From Chloroflexi bacterium UBA6077 (GTDB lineage: Bacteria > Chloroflexota > UBA6077), in assembly GCA_002436065.1 (NCBI GenBank), contig DIXP01000065.1, forward strand, positions 13,748 through 77,747: 64,000 bases of DNA, given 5' to 3'. This document shows, in pieces, positions 53,408 through 62,584 of the stretch (positions are counted from its first letter, which is position 1; each line of letters opens with the position of its first letter). The notes under the pieces were generated by a model. The model did no database searches. It was not told where the DNA came from and worked only from the letters and a program-made list of their open reading frames with translations. A program made the position numbers and the translations under genes.

Positions 53408-55060
53408 ATGGAAAAGGTTGACCAGACCGTCCGATGCGATGTCCTGGTGATAGGCGGGGCTGTGGCGGGGATGACGGCGGCTATCGAGGCCAGGTCACGG
53501 GGTGCCGACGTCTTGATCGCCGCCAAGGGTAGGGTCGGGCGAAGCGGGAACGTCATAGTCGCCGGCGGACAGTTCTCGACCGTGGTGCCCTATCCCGGGT
53601 GCGAGGACTCGCCGGAACACCATTTCCAGGACAGTCTGGAGGGGGGATGCGGGCTCAATGACGAGCGGCTGCTGCGCATACTCGCCTCCGAAGGCGGGAC
53701 CCAGCTGCTGAAGTTGGAGGAGTGGGGGGTGCCATTCCTGCGCGTCGATGGCGAGTTGGTGCGCCGCATGCCGCCCGGGCATCGCTACGCAAGGGGCATC
53801 CCCGCGGACATCTCCGCCTTTCCCTCCACCGTTGGCAGCCAGGCCATTACCCTGCCCATTCGGAAGACGGCACTGCGATTGGGGGTGCGCTTCCTGGAGC
53901 GCGCCCCGGTGGTCAGATTGCTGCTGAGCGAGGGGCGGGTTCGCGGAGCCCTCCTGATCGACCTGGAGCGAGGCCAACCGGTATTGGTCGAGGCCGGCGC
54001 CGTGGTGGTGGCGGCCGGTGGCGGGGGGCGGCTCTACTCAAACACCAACAACACGCGCGACGTCTCCGGCGACTCCTATGCCTTCCTGCTCCAGGCGGGT
54101 GCGACCCTGCGCGACATGGAGTTCGTCCAGTACTATCCCGTCCAGATGACCTCTCCCTATCGGGCGGTGGTGAACGCCGCGGCCGGAGCCGACGGCGCGG
54201 TCCTTCGAAACCGCCAGGGGGAAGCCTTCATGCACCGTTACGATCCAGTCAATGGGGAGAAGGCCACGCGCGACGTGATGAGCCGGGCCATTTTCTCAGA
54301 GGTGGAGAAGGGTGACGGCATCGACGGACAGGTATACTACGATTGGACAGGGGTGCCCAGTGATGCGGTGGAGCGGAAGTACGGCCTCTTCGCCCGAGAG
54401 TTGAGGAAGCACGGGGTCGACCTCTCGCGGGACTGGATCAAGGTGGGCACCGCCACCCACTTCTTCATGGGTGGCGCGGTGGTGGACGAGCGCTGCGATA
54501 CCGGAGTGCCCGGGCTGTACGCGGCCGGCGAGGCTGTTGGGGGTGTCCACGGCGCGAATCGCCTGGGTGGCAACGCCCTGGTTGAAGCGATGGTATTCGG
54601 CCCCATCGCCGGCCGGTCGGCCGCTGAGTTCGCCGCCGGTGAGGGCCGCCATCTGGAGATCCCCCGGTGCTTCGAAGGGATAGCTGTTTCTGAAGGGGTA
54701 GCTTCGCCTGTGGAGGAGATCCGGGTTGCCCTGCGCGAAGCCATGTGGAAGGGTGCCTCTATCGTTCGTTCGGAGGCATCGCTGCAGTCGGCGCTGGCAA
54801 CGGTCCGTGAGTGCTCTGCTGCCCTTGTCGGCTCACCCGCCTCGTCCTGGATGGAGGTGGCGCGGCGCGAGGAGATGCGGCTGATGCGCCTAACGGCGGA
54901 ATCCATCGTCCTCTCCGCCCTCGCCAGGCTGGAAAGTCGGGGTGCTCACTATCGGGACGACTACCCCTCCACGGAGGAGCGCTGGCTGGGCAGCAACCAT
55001 GTGCGGCTGGCGGAGAGCGGCCTGGAAGTCGAATTCGTTCCCAAGATAGCGCGACGCTAA
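53408..55060 (+). CDS. FAD-dependent fumarate reductase/succinate dehydrogenase-like flavoprotein
   Basis: This 550-aa protein begins with a dinucleotide-binding GGAVAGMTAAIEARSRGADV (residues about 15-34). Near the C-terminus it has the family's HFFMGGAVVDERCDTGVPGLYAAGE, followed by GANRLGGNALVEAMVFG. It probably reduces or oxidises an alpha,beta-unsaturated acid using covalent or bound FAD. The next gene, 22 bp downstream, encodes a two-cluster Fe-S protein that may serve as its electron partner. Confidence 0.88.
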   Translation: MEKVDQTVRCDVLVIGGAVAGMTAAIEARSRGADVLIAAKGRVGRSGNVIVAGGQFSTVVPYPGCEDSPEHHFQDSLEGGCGLNDERLLRILASEGGTQLLKLEEWGVPFLRVDGELVRRMPPGHRYARGIPADISAFPSTVGSQAITLPIRKTALRLGVRFLERAPVVRLLLSEGRVRGALLIDLERGQPVLVEAGAVVVAAGGGGRLYSNTNNTRDVSGDSYAFLLQAGATLRDMEFVQYYPVQMTSPYRAVVNAAAGADGAVLRNRQGEAFMHRYDPVNGEKATRDVMSRAIFSEVEKGDGIDGQVYYDWTGVPSDAVERKYGLFARELRKHGVDLSRDWIKVGTATHFFMGGAVVDERCDTGVPGLYAAGEAVGGVHGANRLGGNALVEAMVFGPIAGRSAAEFAAGEGRHLEIPRCFEGIAVSEGVASPVEEIRVALREAMWKGASIVRSEASLQSALATVRECSAALVGSPASSWMEVARREEMRLMRLTAESIVLSALARLESRGAHYRDDYPSTEERWLGSNHVRLAESGLEVEFVPKIARR

Positions 55061-55082
55061 AGCGACGTGAGGAGGCTAATCA

Positions 55083-55781
55083 ATGAGTGAAGGATGGTTG
55101 CATCAATCCGAGGCGGTACAGGAGGAGTTGTCGAAGTTGGAGACAGACCTGGTTGGCGTGGCCTCGGTTGAGGGGCTGGCGGAACCGAGGCTGCGCGATC
55201 AGGTATTGAGGTTGCTGCCCGAGGCAAAGTCCATCGTCGTCCTCGCCAACGAGATCTATCCGGAGGTGCTGGACCACTCCAGGCCCGAGAAGATCATGGG
55301 CGAGGCGTCTCCTCGGGATATGCTGGTCCCCCACATGGAGTATCTGAACGGGCGGCTGACCAAGTCGGCCTACGATGTGGCCAAGGCGTGCCGCCGCCAG
55401 GGCTTTAAGGCGCTGCCTCTGCACCCGAAGGGCGTGCCCAACGACCAGCGCTTCCTCGCGGCGATTCTCTCCTTCAAGCACGCCGCCGAGGCCGCCGGAC
55501 TGGGGAGCATCGGCCGGCACAGCCTGTTGGTCACACCCCAGTTTGGACCTAGAGTGAGGCTGGCCAGCGTGCTCACAGAGGCGGAGCTTGCGCCCTCACC
55601 ACGGCCCTCGAAGAGTCTCTGCAGTGACTGCAACCGCTGCATGGAGGCATGTCCCTCCCATGCCCTATCGGAGCCGATCGGGGGCGAGCCCTACAGCATC
55701 AATAAGTTCGCCTGCAGCGCGTTCAGGGGCGGCTCCGGGCCCTGCTCCGAGTGCATGCGAGTGTGTCCCATCGGCCGGTAG
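55083..55781 (+). CDS. Iron-sulfur protein similar to epoxyqueuosine reductase C-terminal region
   Basis: This 232-aa protein has Fe-S motifs CSDCNRCMEACP and CSECMRVCP in its C-terminal 50 residues, and an N-terminal part like QueG-type proteins (MVLANEIYPEVL-like region, PHMEYLNGRL). A cobalamin domain is not evident. Other relatives occur as partners of reductive dehalogenases. It ends abruptly after CPIGR. It is co-directional with the flavoprotein and likely in its operon. Confidence 0.75.
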   Translation: MSEGWLHQSEAVQEELSKLETDLVGVASVEGLAEPRLRDQVLRLLPEAKSIVVLANEIYPEVLDHSRPEKIMGEASPRDMLVPHMEYLNGRLTKSAYDVAKACRRQGFKALPLHPKGVPNDQRFLAAILSFKHAAEAAGLGSIGRHSLLVTPQFGPRVRLASVLTEAELAPSPRPSKSLCSDCNRCMEACPSHALSEPIGGEPYSINKFACSAFRGGSGPCSECMRVCPIGR

Positions 55782-55816
55782 CTCGATTCCAAGTACGGTG
55801 CACGATACCGGAGGGC

Positions 55817-55981
55817 TACAGCTCCCACCAGTTCTGCATGAAGGTGTTGGAGGACGTGGCAGTGTGGATGATCCCTGGGTCGATGTACGGCAAGTATGGG
55901 GAGGGGTATCTGCGCATCGCCCTTACCCATCCGGCCGAGCGTATCGCGGAGGCCATGCGCAGGCTCAAGGGGTGGCACTGA
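55817..55981 (+). pseudogene. C-terminal remnant of a class I/II aminotransferase
   Basis: The in-frame segment FCMKVLEDVAVWMIPGSMYG ... YLRIALTHPAERIAEAMRRL matches the last ~55 residues of PLP-dependent aspartate/LL-DAP-type aminotransferases, including the conserved PGSMYG-KYGEGYLRIA. The PLP-binding Lys and the rest of the enzyme are absent, and there is no start codon context. It overlaps the tail of the DUF1156 gene by 17 bp. Confidence 0.75.
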
Positions 55982-58793
55982 GCCTCGTTTGAGCCATTTC
56001 CTGGCAGGCGACGGCTAAACGGTTGTATGATAGCGCCTCCCGGGCCCGATGCTTCCGCTCACAGATGCTGTAAAGGCGGTAGATGAGATCCGAGACTGTC
56101 TCCGCCAGATCTCCAAGAGCGGCCAGCAGCGGTCGAACGCTGGCCGCCTCATCCTGGCTCTCGAATGTATGGACCAGGCATTGAGTTGCCCTCCATATGG
56201 CCCCGCGCCGACCCGGTCCCAGCGCTTCGTCCGGTGCCAACTCCTCTCCGCGCAACAGCCTCACCCTGCCGGCGCGGACGGCCGCGATCCGCGCCTCCAC
56301 CAGCGTCCCCACGGTGGAGCCCCGTGCCTCTGCTTCGACTTCTGCCATTGCCAGTGGTCCTTCCGCAAAGGCGTGGCGTTCGAACCATGACAGTGCCCAT
56401 CGCGTTTCCGCATCCCAGTCGGCCTCGGCTTCCGACAGCAATTCGTCCAGCACACGACTACTGCAGGCAAGGGCAGTGTGGACGGAAAGCTGGTTTCCGT
56501 CCATACCTATTACTTGTGAGAACCGGGTGAAGAGCACCATGGTGGGACCGATAGCGACTTGTGCCAGGTCCACTGGGGCGATCTCGTGTCTCCGAAGAGC
56601 CTTGACGACCGCCAGCAACCTGTCCTTCAGTTCGGCGAGGAACTCCTCCTGAGTGGCCGCGGGGGCGGTCGTGGGACGCGGTCGGCAGGCCAGTACCATG
56701 CATGAGTCGAGGGCGTTCGCTGCCAAAGCAACACTTCGGGTGCGCCGTTCGCATCGCATAGGCCATGCGGCGGTGATGGCGAAGCCTGCGCCGATCAATG
56801 GCCGCAGCATGGCTTCCCAGCCGGGCGAGACCATGGCGGACCGCTCCCCCAGCTCTGCGCCCGTCCCATCCTGGAGCTCGGTCCGTTTGACGGCATAGAA
56901 GAGGACGAGGGGGTAGTCCGGATGGCGCGTTTCCAGCATCCGGGCGAATGCTCCTTTGAGCCCGTGTTCGAAGGCCCCCCCGGCTTCTCCTCTGTTCCCA
57001 TCAAGCCGGTAGGGGGCAACCACCAACTCCTGGTCTTTCAATGTGGCCGACTCACCGAACAGGTCAGGGTAGGTCTGTCCGAGGCAGTGGCGAAGCCAGC
57101 CGTAGAAGAAGTCAGATAGCTGCGCGTAGGCTATGTTGTCATAATACGGCGGGTCGGTGACCACCAACGCCCCCCGGAGATTGGAGGCGCTTGTGGTGGC
57201 ATCTCGCTGGAGGGCGAGTCCGGGGAGGGGTGCCATCCCCTGATCCTCCACTATCTCCGAGCAGCTCTGGAAGAAAGAGGTGAGCGAGGCCAGGGAGCCA
57301 AACGGCGACAGCTCGACGAAGTCCCAGGCCATGGGGAGGGCGTGGCGGGCGAAGAGGCCGCGCACGTTCTGGTTGGTGCTGTTCCAACTGGTGAGGGTGT
57401 TGGATAGGTCCATCCAGCGGGACAGGGAGAGGGCCAGGTAGGTGGCAACGGCATCGGCGTAGCAGCTGGCTGCTTGAGCCTCCAGGCCGGTCGCCAGAGC
57501 GTCGCTGTACACGTGGTCTCGTGTCTCTCCCACCAGGTCGCCGAGGGTGCTGAGCGCGATGATCTGCCGAGGGGTGAAGAGGGAGCCCCAGCTTGTGAGC
57601 CCGTAGCCGTAGCAGGTCCCGCCGGTGAGGTGCTGAGGGGTCGGTCCTGAGAGGAAGTCTTCCCTGGCCTTCCGCACCAGGGTCTGTTCCTCGGCGGATA
57701 GTACGGGTACGGTGGCCTCGGCGGGAGGCAGATAGATGCGTCCCCGCCGGTTCCCCACGACCACTGCCATCAGCTGCTGTTCCATCCGGTTGGCCTGCCC
57801 CTGCTGGCGGAGGTATCGCAGCGGCACGGGCGATCCGCACAGCAGGCAGCGGGCACCCCTCCTGCCTACGGTGCCTTCCGGCGGTGTCCCTTCGCCAGTC
57901 CTGATCTCGAATCGCACCCGTGTGGACTGGGCGTGTATCCGGGGATCGATCCAGGCCGCTCTGCCGCCCTTGGCGGCGAGGCGGAAGCTACGGATCAGCG
58001 GCATTACCCCTGCGCACTCCGGGTTGGGGCAGCGCACGGTCCTGGCCCAGAGCCAGCCGATTACCGGCGCTTCGCCACCCCCATGTTGCTCGGGCAACGG
58101 CACCTTTGGGTACAGGTGGCCAATGCGGCTCTCCGCTTCGTCCCTCAGCCACCTTCCGTAGTGGCGGATGTCGGCGGCCAGTCCGGCGGCGTTCCCCGAA
58201 GAGGACCCGCTCTCCTGGCGACGGTCCGGGGGGTTCACAGGCCCTATGCTACGATGCATGGGAGGGATCTCTATCAGCGCCCGGGTGATCAAGGCAGCCA
58301 CCGGGTTCAGGTCGCTGCCGGTGGCTGCCAGTCCCAGCCGTTGCGCCTCCAGTGGCAGGGAGCCCCCGCCGCAGAAGGGGTCCAGGAATGGTGGAGGGTT
58401 GCCGCCGGTTGCCGCATGAATCAGTAGGCGGGCCGCGGCGAGCGTATCCCTGCTGGAGGAGTGATCCCAGCGCGCCAGCCGCTCGATGAAGGCGAACAGC
58501 TTTCGCCGCCTCTGGATCCCGAGGGGGAGGTCGCTCCAACCGACGCTCCCCGAGGAGGGGGAAGGCAGTTGGTCGATCTGCTGGAGGAGGGTCTCAGGCA
58601 CGCCCTCCTGGTCGGGGTCGTCGATGAGGGATGCGAACAGTACCGCCCGACAGGCTACCAGGGGGCGACGCGCCCACCAGATGTGGAGGGATCGGGGGTG
58701 GCGACGAGTGAATGGCTCCTTCTCGCGGGCTGCTTCACGGTTGATCCCCTCCAGGGGAAGACCGACCTCGATCAGCTTCCTGCGACGGGCCAA
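55965..58793 (-). CDS. DUF1156-family DNA methylase with zinc-ribbon insert
   Basis: This 942-aa protein starts with the DUF1156 region (IEVGLPLEGINREAAREKEP, LHIWWARRPLVACRAVLF). It carries a cofactor-like PPFLDPFCGGGSLPLEAQRLG (about 136-156) and the catalytic VTDPPYYDNIAYAQL (about 550). Between them is a probable zinc ribbon (CPNPECAG and CLLCGSP). It probably methylates DNA adenine or cytosine. In some genomes DUF1156 proteins accompany ATPases and helicases of possible defence loci, none of which is visible here. The start is TTG 58793. Confidence 0.85.
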   Translation of the reverse strand: MARRRKLIEVGLPLEGINREAAREKEPFTRRHPRSLHIWWARRPLVACRAVLFASLIDDPDQEGVPETLLQQIDQLPSPSSGSVGWSDLPLGIQRRRKLFAFIERLARWDHSSSRDTLAAARLLIHAATGGNPPPFLDPFCGGGSLPLEAQRLGLAATGSDLNPVAALITRALIEIPPMHRSIGPVNPPDRRQESGSSSGNAAGLAADIRHYGRWLRDEAESRIGHLYPKVPLPEQHGGGEAPVIGWLWARTVRCPNPECAGVMPLIRSFRLAAKGGRAAWIDPRIHAQSTRVRFEIRTGEGTPPEGTVGRRGARCLLCGSPVPLRYLRQQGQANRMEQQLMAVVVGNRRGRIYLPPAEATVPVLSAEEQTLVRKAREDFLSGPTPQHLTGGTCYGYGLTSWGSLFTPRQIIALSTLGDLVGETRDHVYSDALATGLEAQAASCYADAVATYLALSLSRWMDLSNTLTSWNSTNQNVRGLFARHALPMAWDFVELSPFGSLASLTSFFQSCSEIVEDQGMAPLPGLALQRDATTSASNLRGALVVTDPPYYDNIAYAQLSDFFYGWLRHCLGQTYPDLFGESATLKDQELVVAPYRLDGNRGEAGGAFEHGLKGAFARMLETRHPDYPLVLFYAVKRTELQDGTGAELGERSAMVSPGWEAMLRPLIGAGFAITAAWPMRCERRTRSVALAANALDSCMVLACRPRPTTAPAATQEEFLAELKDRLLAVVKALRRHEIAPVDLAQVAIGPTMVLFTRFSQVIGMDGNQLSVHTALACSSRVLDELLSEAEADWDAETRWALSWFERHAFAEGPLAMAEVEAEARGSTVGTLVEARIAAVRAGRVRLLRGEELAPDEALGPGRRGAIWRATQCLVHTFESQDEAASVRPLLAALGDLAETVSDLIYRLYSICERKHRAREALSYNRLAVACQEMAQTRLSATP

Positions 58794-58799
58794 CTGTCG

Positions 58800-59543
58800 C
58801 TACTTGGCCATGGAGCCGCGTCTTCTCACCTCGGCTGCTCTCTTCGTGGGCTGTCCGCTCAACAAGCTGGCTATGTATGCCTGGAGGATCACGGGCTGGT
58901 CGTGAAGCTGTCGCCGGATCAGCTTCATCAGCGGCTCCCCGTGGGAGTGGTAGACAGCCGCCCGGGGCTCGTAGACAATCACGTACCCCAAGTGCTGCAT
59001 CTGGCGGGCCCAGTTGATGTCCTCAGCTCCCCGCAGCTCCTCGTCGAAGGGGACCATCTTCCACAGGTCACGCCGGAAGGCCCCGTTGGCATTGGAGAAG
59101 CGAGCCCTGTCCATCTGGACACGCCGCTCTTTGCTGGTGACACCCGACAGGTGCATGCCCAGCAGTTCGAAGAGGGATGCGTTGCCGCGGGGGATGTGCC
59201 GCCCGTAGACAGCTGCTGCACGGGCATACTGGAAGCCCGAAACCAGGCTTCCCAGCCAGTCTGGGTTCTCGGGAGTGGCGTGGGCGCTCAGGCTGACGAG
59301 TAAGTCCCCGCAGCTCTCTCGGATGCCGAGGTTGAGAGCCCGACCGTAGGTGAACTGCTTCGGATCGATGGGGACTAGTCTAGCGCCGCTCTGGAGGGTT
59401 ATCTCAGGGGTGGAGTCAGTGGAGCCGGAATCGACCACGATTACCTCGAAGTCGCGGTACCGTTGTCCCTGAATAGCGGTCAGGGTTTCACCGATGTACC
59501 GTGCCTCGTTCTTGGCCCTTATGACCACAGATACTCTGGGCAC
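58800..59543 (-). CDS. Glycosyltransferase family 2 protein
   Basis: This 247-aa protein has the GT-A start VSVVIRAKNEARYIGETL, a nucleotide-sugar region VIVVDSGSTDSTPEI, and SLSAHATPENPDW where many members have an Asp-x-Asp motif. A later EDINWARQM may supply the catalytic base. It probably transfers a sugar to a lipid or polysaccharide. The start GTG 59543 has a weak ribosome site. It lies 6 bp upstream of the DUF1156 gene, so they may be co-transcribed. Confidence 0.85.
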   Translation of the reverse strand: MPRVSVVIRAKNEARYIGETLTAIQGQRYRDFEVIVVDSGSTDSTPEITLQSGARLVPIDPKQFTYGRALNLGIRESCGDLLVSLSAHATPENPDWLGSLVSGFQYARAAAVYGRHIPRGNASLFELLGMHLSGVTSKERRVQMDRARFSNANGAFRRDLWKMVPFDEELRGAEDINWARQMQHLGYVIVYEPRAAVYHSHGEPLMKLIRRQLHDQPVILQAYIASLLSGQPTKRAAEVRRRGSMAK

Positions 59544-59644
59544 TCATCGTTCCTTATGTCTGAAGCTGGCATGGAAGGCTGATGCGAAGTGGACTCCATC
59601 TCGGAAATACGGTGGCGGAGACTTCCTCTCCGCGAGGGAAGAGG

Positions 59645-59968
59645 CTACCTGATCTTGCTGCCGTTAGGGATATCCTCCGTGACGGTCACCAGCGCCAGCC
59701 TCTGCCCTTCCGCGGAGGCTGCCAAGATCATCGTCTGGGATTCTATACCCCTGATCACGGCGGGCTGGAGGTTCGCCACCACCACGACCCTTCTTCCCAC
59801 CATCTCTTCGGGTTTGTAGTGCTGGGCGATGCCAGAGGTGGTGATCAGTTTTCTTTCCCCGATGTCGATCTCCAGCTTGAGCAGCTTGGATGCGCCTGGT
59901 ATCGGCAGAGCCGATACCACAGTGCCAACCCTGAGATCCACCTTGGCGAAATCCTCGATCGAGATCAC
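59645..59968 (-). CDS. tRNA-binding protein of the MetRS-beta/Trbp111 type
   Basis: This 107-aa OB-fold domain has DLRVGTVVSALPIPGASKLLKLEIDIGE and the C-terminal ILAASAEGQRLALVTVTEDIPNGSKI typical of Trbp111 and the C-terminal part of methionyl-tRNA synthetase. It would bind tRNA as a dimer. Start GTG 59968 is preceded by ggaggc. A TATAAT (60076-60081, - strand) gives a plausible promoter with a leader of about 100 nt. Confidence 0.92.
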   Translation of the reverse strand: MISIEDFAKVDLRVGTVVSALPIPGASKLLKLEIDIGERKLITTSGIAQHYKPEEMVGRRVVVVANLQPAVIRGIESQTMILAASAEGQRLALVTVTEDIPNGSKIR

Positions 59969-60109
59969 CCCTTGCCTCCCTATGAAGCGGCCGGCCGGAC
60001 GTGATAGCTGTCCTTTGAGCTGCGCCTTTGCCGCGGATCGCGGCTCCTTCGCCGCGAAGAGGATGTCATGGCGCCATTATACATCATGAACAGCTACGTG
60101 CGCCCCTAC

Positions 60110-60138
60110 TTGACGTATTCTAGTGGACTCGGTAGAGT
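60110..60138 (+). promoter_or_regulatory. Probable promoter of the histidine kinase gene, leaderless
   Basis: TTGACG (60110-60115), 17 bp, then TAGAGT (60133-60138). The kinase ATG lies at 60145, exactly 7 bp past the -10, so transcription and translation may start together. Confidence 0.5.
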
Positions 60139-60144
60139 GAGCCC

Positions 60145-61143
60145 ATGACCAATCTAGACTCCAGCATGTCCCAAGAGAAGATCTTATCCAATGCTCGCCT
60201 TTGGGTCGACAACTGCCAGGTTGGGCTGCGCGGCCTGATGGCGGAGGCGAAGGCCAGATATAAGGCTACCCTCTCCGACCTGGAATCGCTTGGCGGTGGC
60301 CTGGCTGATGGACGCGGACGACCCCTTGCGCTCCGCCTGGAGTTCCTTCGACGATCCCAGGACCTCCACCGTACCGCCGGCGAACTGGATAGTGGAATAA
60401 CCCGACTGGATGCTGCCCTTGCGTCTCTTGACTCTGCTATGGAGGCGCTGGAGGGTAGGACGACGCAAGCTGGCGCCAGGCAGGCATCCCCCTCCGGAAG
60501 TTCTCTTCAAGCAGCGGCGTTCCAGGTCCAGGAGGAGGAGCGCTACCGTTTGGCGCGAGAGATCCACGATGGACCCGCTCAAATCCTGGCCAACGTGGCT
60601 CTTCAGTTGGAGTACATCTCGAAGCTGGCTACCCGCGACCCCAGTAGGGCGAAGGACGAACTGGCGAACCTACAGAAGGACCTGCGGCTGGCCGTGGGCG
60701 AGGTGCGGCGCTTCATGTACGACCTGCGCCCTCCTGCCCTCGAGCAGCAGGGCGTGGGGCCCGCCATAGAGAGCCATTGCCAGCGGTTGGCTGAGAGGTT
60801 CGGACTGCAGGTTGTCGTACGGTGGGAGACTACGGCCACCCTGTCCTCGCCGCACGATACTGCGGTGTTCCGCATAGTCCAGGAGGCGCTGCAGAACGTG
60901 GTCAAGCATGCCCAGGCTACTCGTGTGGAGGTTCGCGGACGGGAGGTGGGTGGCTTCCTGGAGGTGTCGGTGGGAGATAACGGCAAGGGGTTTGAGTCGG
61001 ACCAACTCCATCCCATCGATCCCAACCGCTTTGGCCTAGCGGGGATGAGGGCCCGGGCCCAGCAGATAGGGGCGACCTTGCAGGTCGCCTCAGTCCCGCG
61101 CCAGGGGACCACAATAACGCTGCGGCTGCCGCTCTCCGGCTAG
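60145..61143 (+). CDS. Cytoplasmic sensor histidine kinase, NarL/DegS type (HisKA_3)
   Basis: This 332-aa protein has a long coiled-coil N-terminus (1 to about 130) with no membrane helix. A HisKA_3 dimerisation region with the phospho-acceptor REIHDGPAQ (about 140) and an HATPase module (VQEALQNVVKHAQAT, DNGKGFE, GLAGMRARA, residues about 245-320) follow. It would phosphorylate a LuxR/NarL-family response regulator, but none is encoded beside it. It resembles DegS in lacking a membrane sensor. Confidence 0.92.
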   Translation: MTNLDSSMSQEKILSNARLWVDNCQVGLRGLMAEAKARYKATLSDLESLGGGLADGRGRPLALRLEFLRRSQDLHRTAGELDSGITRLDAALASLDSAMEALEGRTTQAGARQASPSGSSLQAAAFQVQEEERYRLAREIHDGPAQILANVALQLEYISKLATRDPSRAKDELANLQKDLRLAVGEVRRFMYDLRPPALEQQGVGPAIESHCQRLAERFGLQVVVRWETTATLSSPHDTAVFRIVQEALQNVVKHAQATRVEVRGREVGGFLEVSVGDNGKGFESDQLHPIDPNRFGLAGMRARAQQIGATLQVASVPRQGTTITLRLPLSG

Positions 61144-61180
61144 CACTCCTAGACTGATTCTGACCGCTGTTGTCCTGAGT

Positions 61181-61230
61181 CCCCCCCTGTCATTCTGAGG
61201 CGCTGCAGCGCCTCAGAATGACAGGGGGGG
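61181..61230. repeat. 50-bp perfect palindrome between convergent genes
   Basis: The first 25 bp are the exact reverse complement of the second 25. It carries TGTCATTCTGAG and CTCAGAATGACA flanked by seven C/G on each side, and is an internally deleted version of the element at 26702-26797. It probably also terminates the kinase (+) and amidase (-) transcripts. Confidence 0.8.
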
Positions 61231-61241
61231 ACGTCGCGGTA

Positions 61242-62582
61242 CTAGCAGGGGCTTGGCATGGGATCGAGCACGGCTTCGCACCAGGCGGCAGCACTCAGGA
61301 GGGTCTCCTCCCGAAAGTGGGGGGCCACAAGCTGGATGGCCAGCGGTAATCCCTCGTGGCTGAGTCCGCTAGGCAGGGAGATGGCGGGCTGGCCGAAGAG
61401 CGACCAGGGTGCCTGAAAGGTGCTGCTCCCCGTGGTGCTGGGGTCCGGGGCCACATTGTAGACGGTGGGCATGAGCAGGCAGTCCACCCCCTCCAACATC
61501 TTCTTCACCTGGGGACGCCACTTTCGCCGCAACCTCTGCGCCTGGATGTATACTGCGCTTGGCAGCAGCTGCCCCACTTCCACAACGGCGCGGATCTCAG
61601 GCCCGTACAGCTCTGCGTGCTCCCTGTGCAGGGGGGTGTGGACGGCCGAGGCTTCTACCTCGCAGACCAGGCTGCGAACGGCCTGGATCTCCGACATTGG
61701 CACGGGGAACCTTACCTCTCGCACCTCAGCCCCCGCCCGCTCGAATCGGTTGGCGATTTGCCGCAGGTGGTCCACGACTTCCGGCGTGGCCAACCGCTCC
61801 TCGTCCAGGACGAAGCCCAGCCTGGGAGCGCTGTCCCTCTTCCTGGCTGCCTCCAGGTAGTCTCCTACCGGGACCGGTGACGAGGCTTGGTCTTTGGGGT
61901 CGTGGCCTGCCATCACCTGGAGTAGCAGGGCAGCGTCCTCCACTGTCCTCGTGAGATGGCCGACATGGTCCAGGCTCCAGCTGGCGGGGGTGACGCCGAA
62001 GCGGCTGATCCGTCCGTAGGTTGGCTTCAACCCGACGGTGCCACAATAGGCCGCGGGTCGCAGAATGGAGCCTCCCGTCTGGCTGCCCAGCCCCGCCGGT
62101 ATCATTCGCGAGGCCACCGCAGCGGCACTGCCGCTGCTGGAACCTCCAGGGGTGCGATCGTAGTTCCAGGGGTTGCGGGTGGGAGGCGGGTCGAAGTGGG
62201 CGAACTGGACGGTCACGGTTTTCCCGAGGACTACCGCCCCCGCCTGGCGCAGCCGGGCCACCGACGTGGCATCGTGGGGCGCCAGGCGGTGCTGGAAGAT
62301 AGGTGACCCACAGGTGGTGGTCAGACCGGCCGCGTGGAAGATGTCCTTCACTCCCAGCGGTACGCCGTGGAGAGCCCCAAGCGGCTTGTCCCCGTGGGCC
62401 TCCTGTTCGCAGCGCTTGGCCGCGGCCAGAGCCCCTTCGTGATCCACCACCACCCAGGCTTTCAACTCGGGCTCCAGTGCTTCGATGCGACCCAGCAGGG
62501 CTTCCACCAGCTCCACAGGCGAGACTTCTCTCTTCCGAATCCCCTCTGCCGCCTGGGTTACGGATAGCTCGTGCAGATCCAT
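61242..62582 (-). CDS. Amidase-signature-family amidase
   Basis: This 446-aa protein shows the amidase triad: Lys in LGVKDIF, the cis-Ser in RTPGGSSSGSAAAVA and the nucleophile Ser in GSQTGGSILRPA, with the downstream GLKPTYGRISR. It hydrolyses an amide such as a carbamoyl or aryl amide; GatA itself is less likely without GatB. ATG 62582 was chosen because ggagga precedes it and the amidase fold begins there. The gene directly upstream encodes a small protein. Confidence 0.9.
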   Translation of the reverse strand: MDLHELSVTQAAEGIRKREVSPVELVEALLGRIEALEPELKAWVVVDHEGALAAAKRCEQEAHGDKPLGALHGVPLGVKDIFHAAGLTTTCGSPIFQHRLAPHDATSVARLRQAGAVVLGKTVTVQFAHFDPPPTRNPWNYDRTPGGSSSGSAAAVASRMIPAGLGSQTGGSILRPAAYCGTVGLKPTYGRISRFGVTPASWSLDHVGHLTRTVEDAALLLQVMAGHDPKDQASSPVPVGDYLEAARKRDSAPRLGFVLDEERLATPEVVDHLRQIANRFERAGAEVREVRFPVPMSEIQAVRSLVCEVEASAVHTPLHREHAELYGPEIRAVVEVGQLLPSAVYIQAQRLRRKWRPQVKKMLEGVDCLLMPTVYNVAPDPSTTGSSTFQAPWSLFGQPAISLPSGLSHEGLPLAIQLVAPHFREETLLSAAAWCEAVLDPMPSPC

Positions 62583-62584
62583 CC

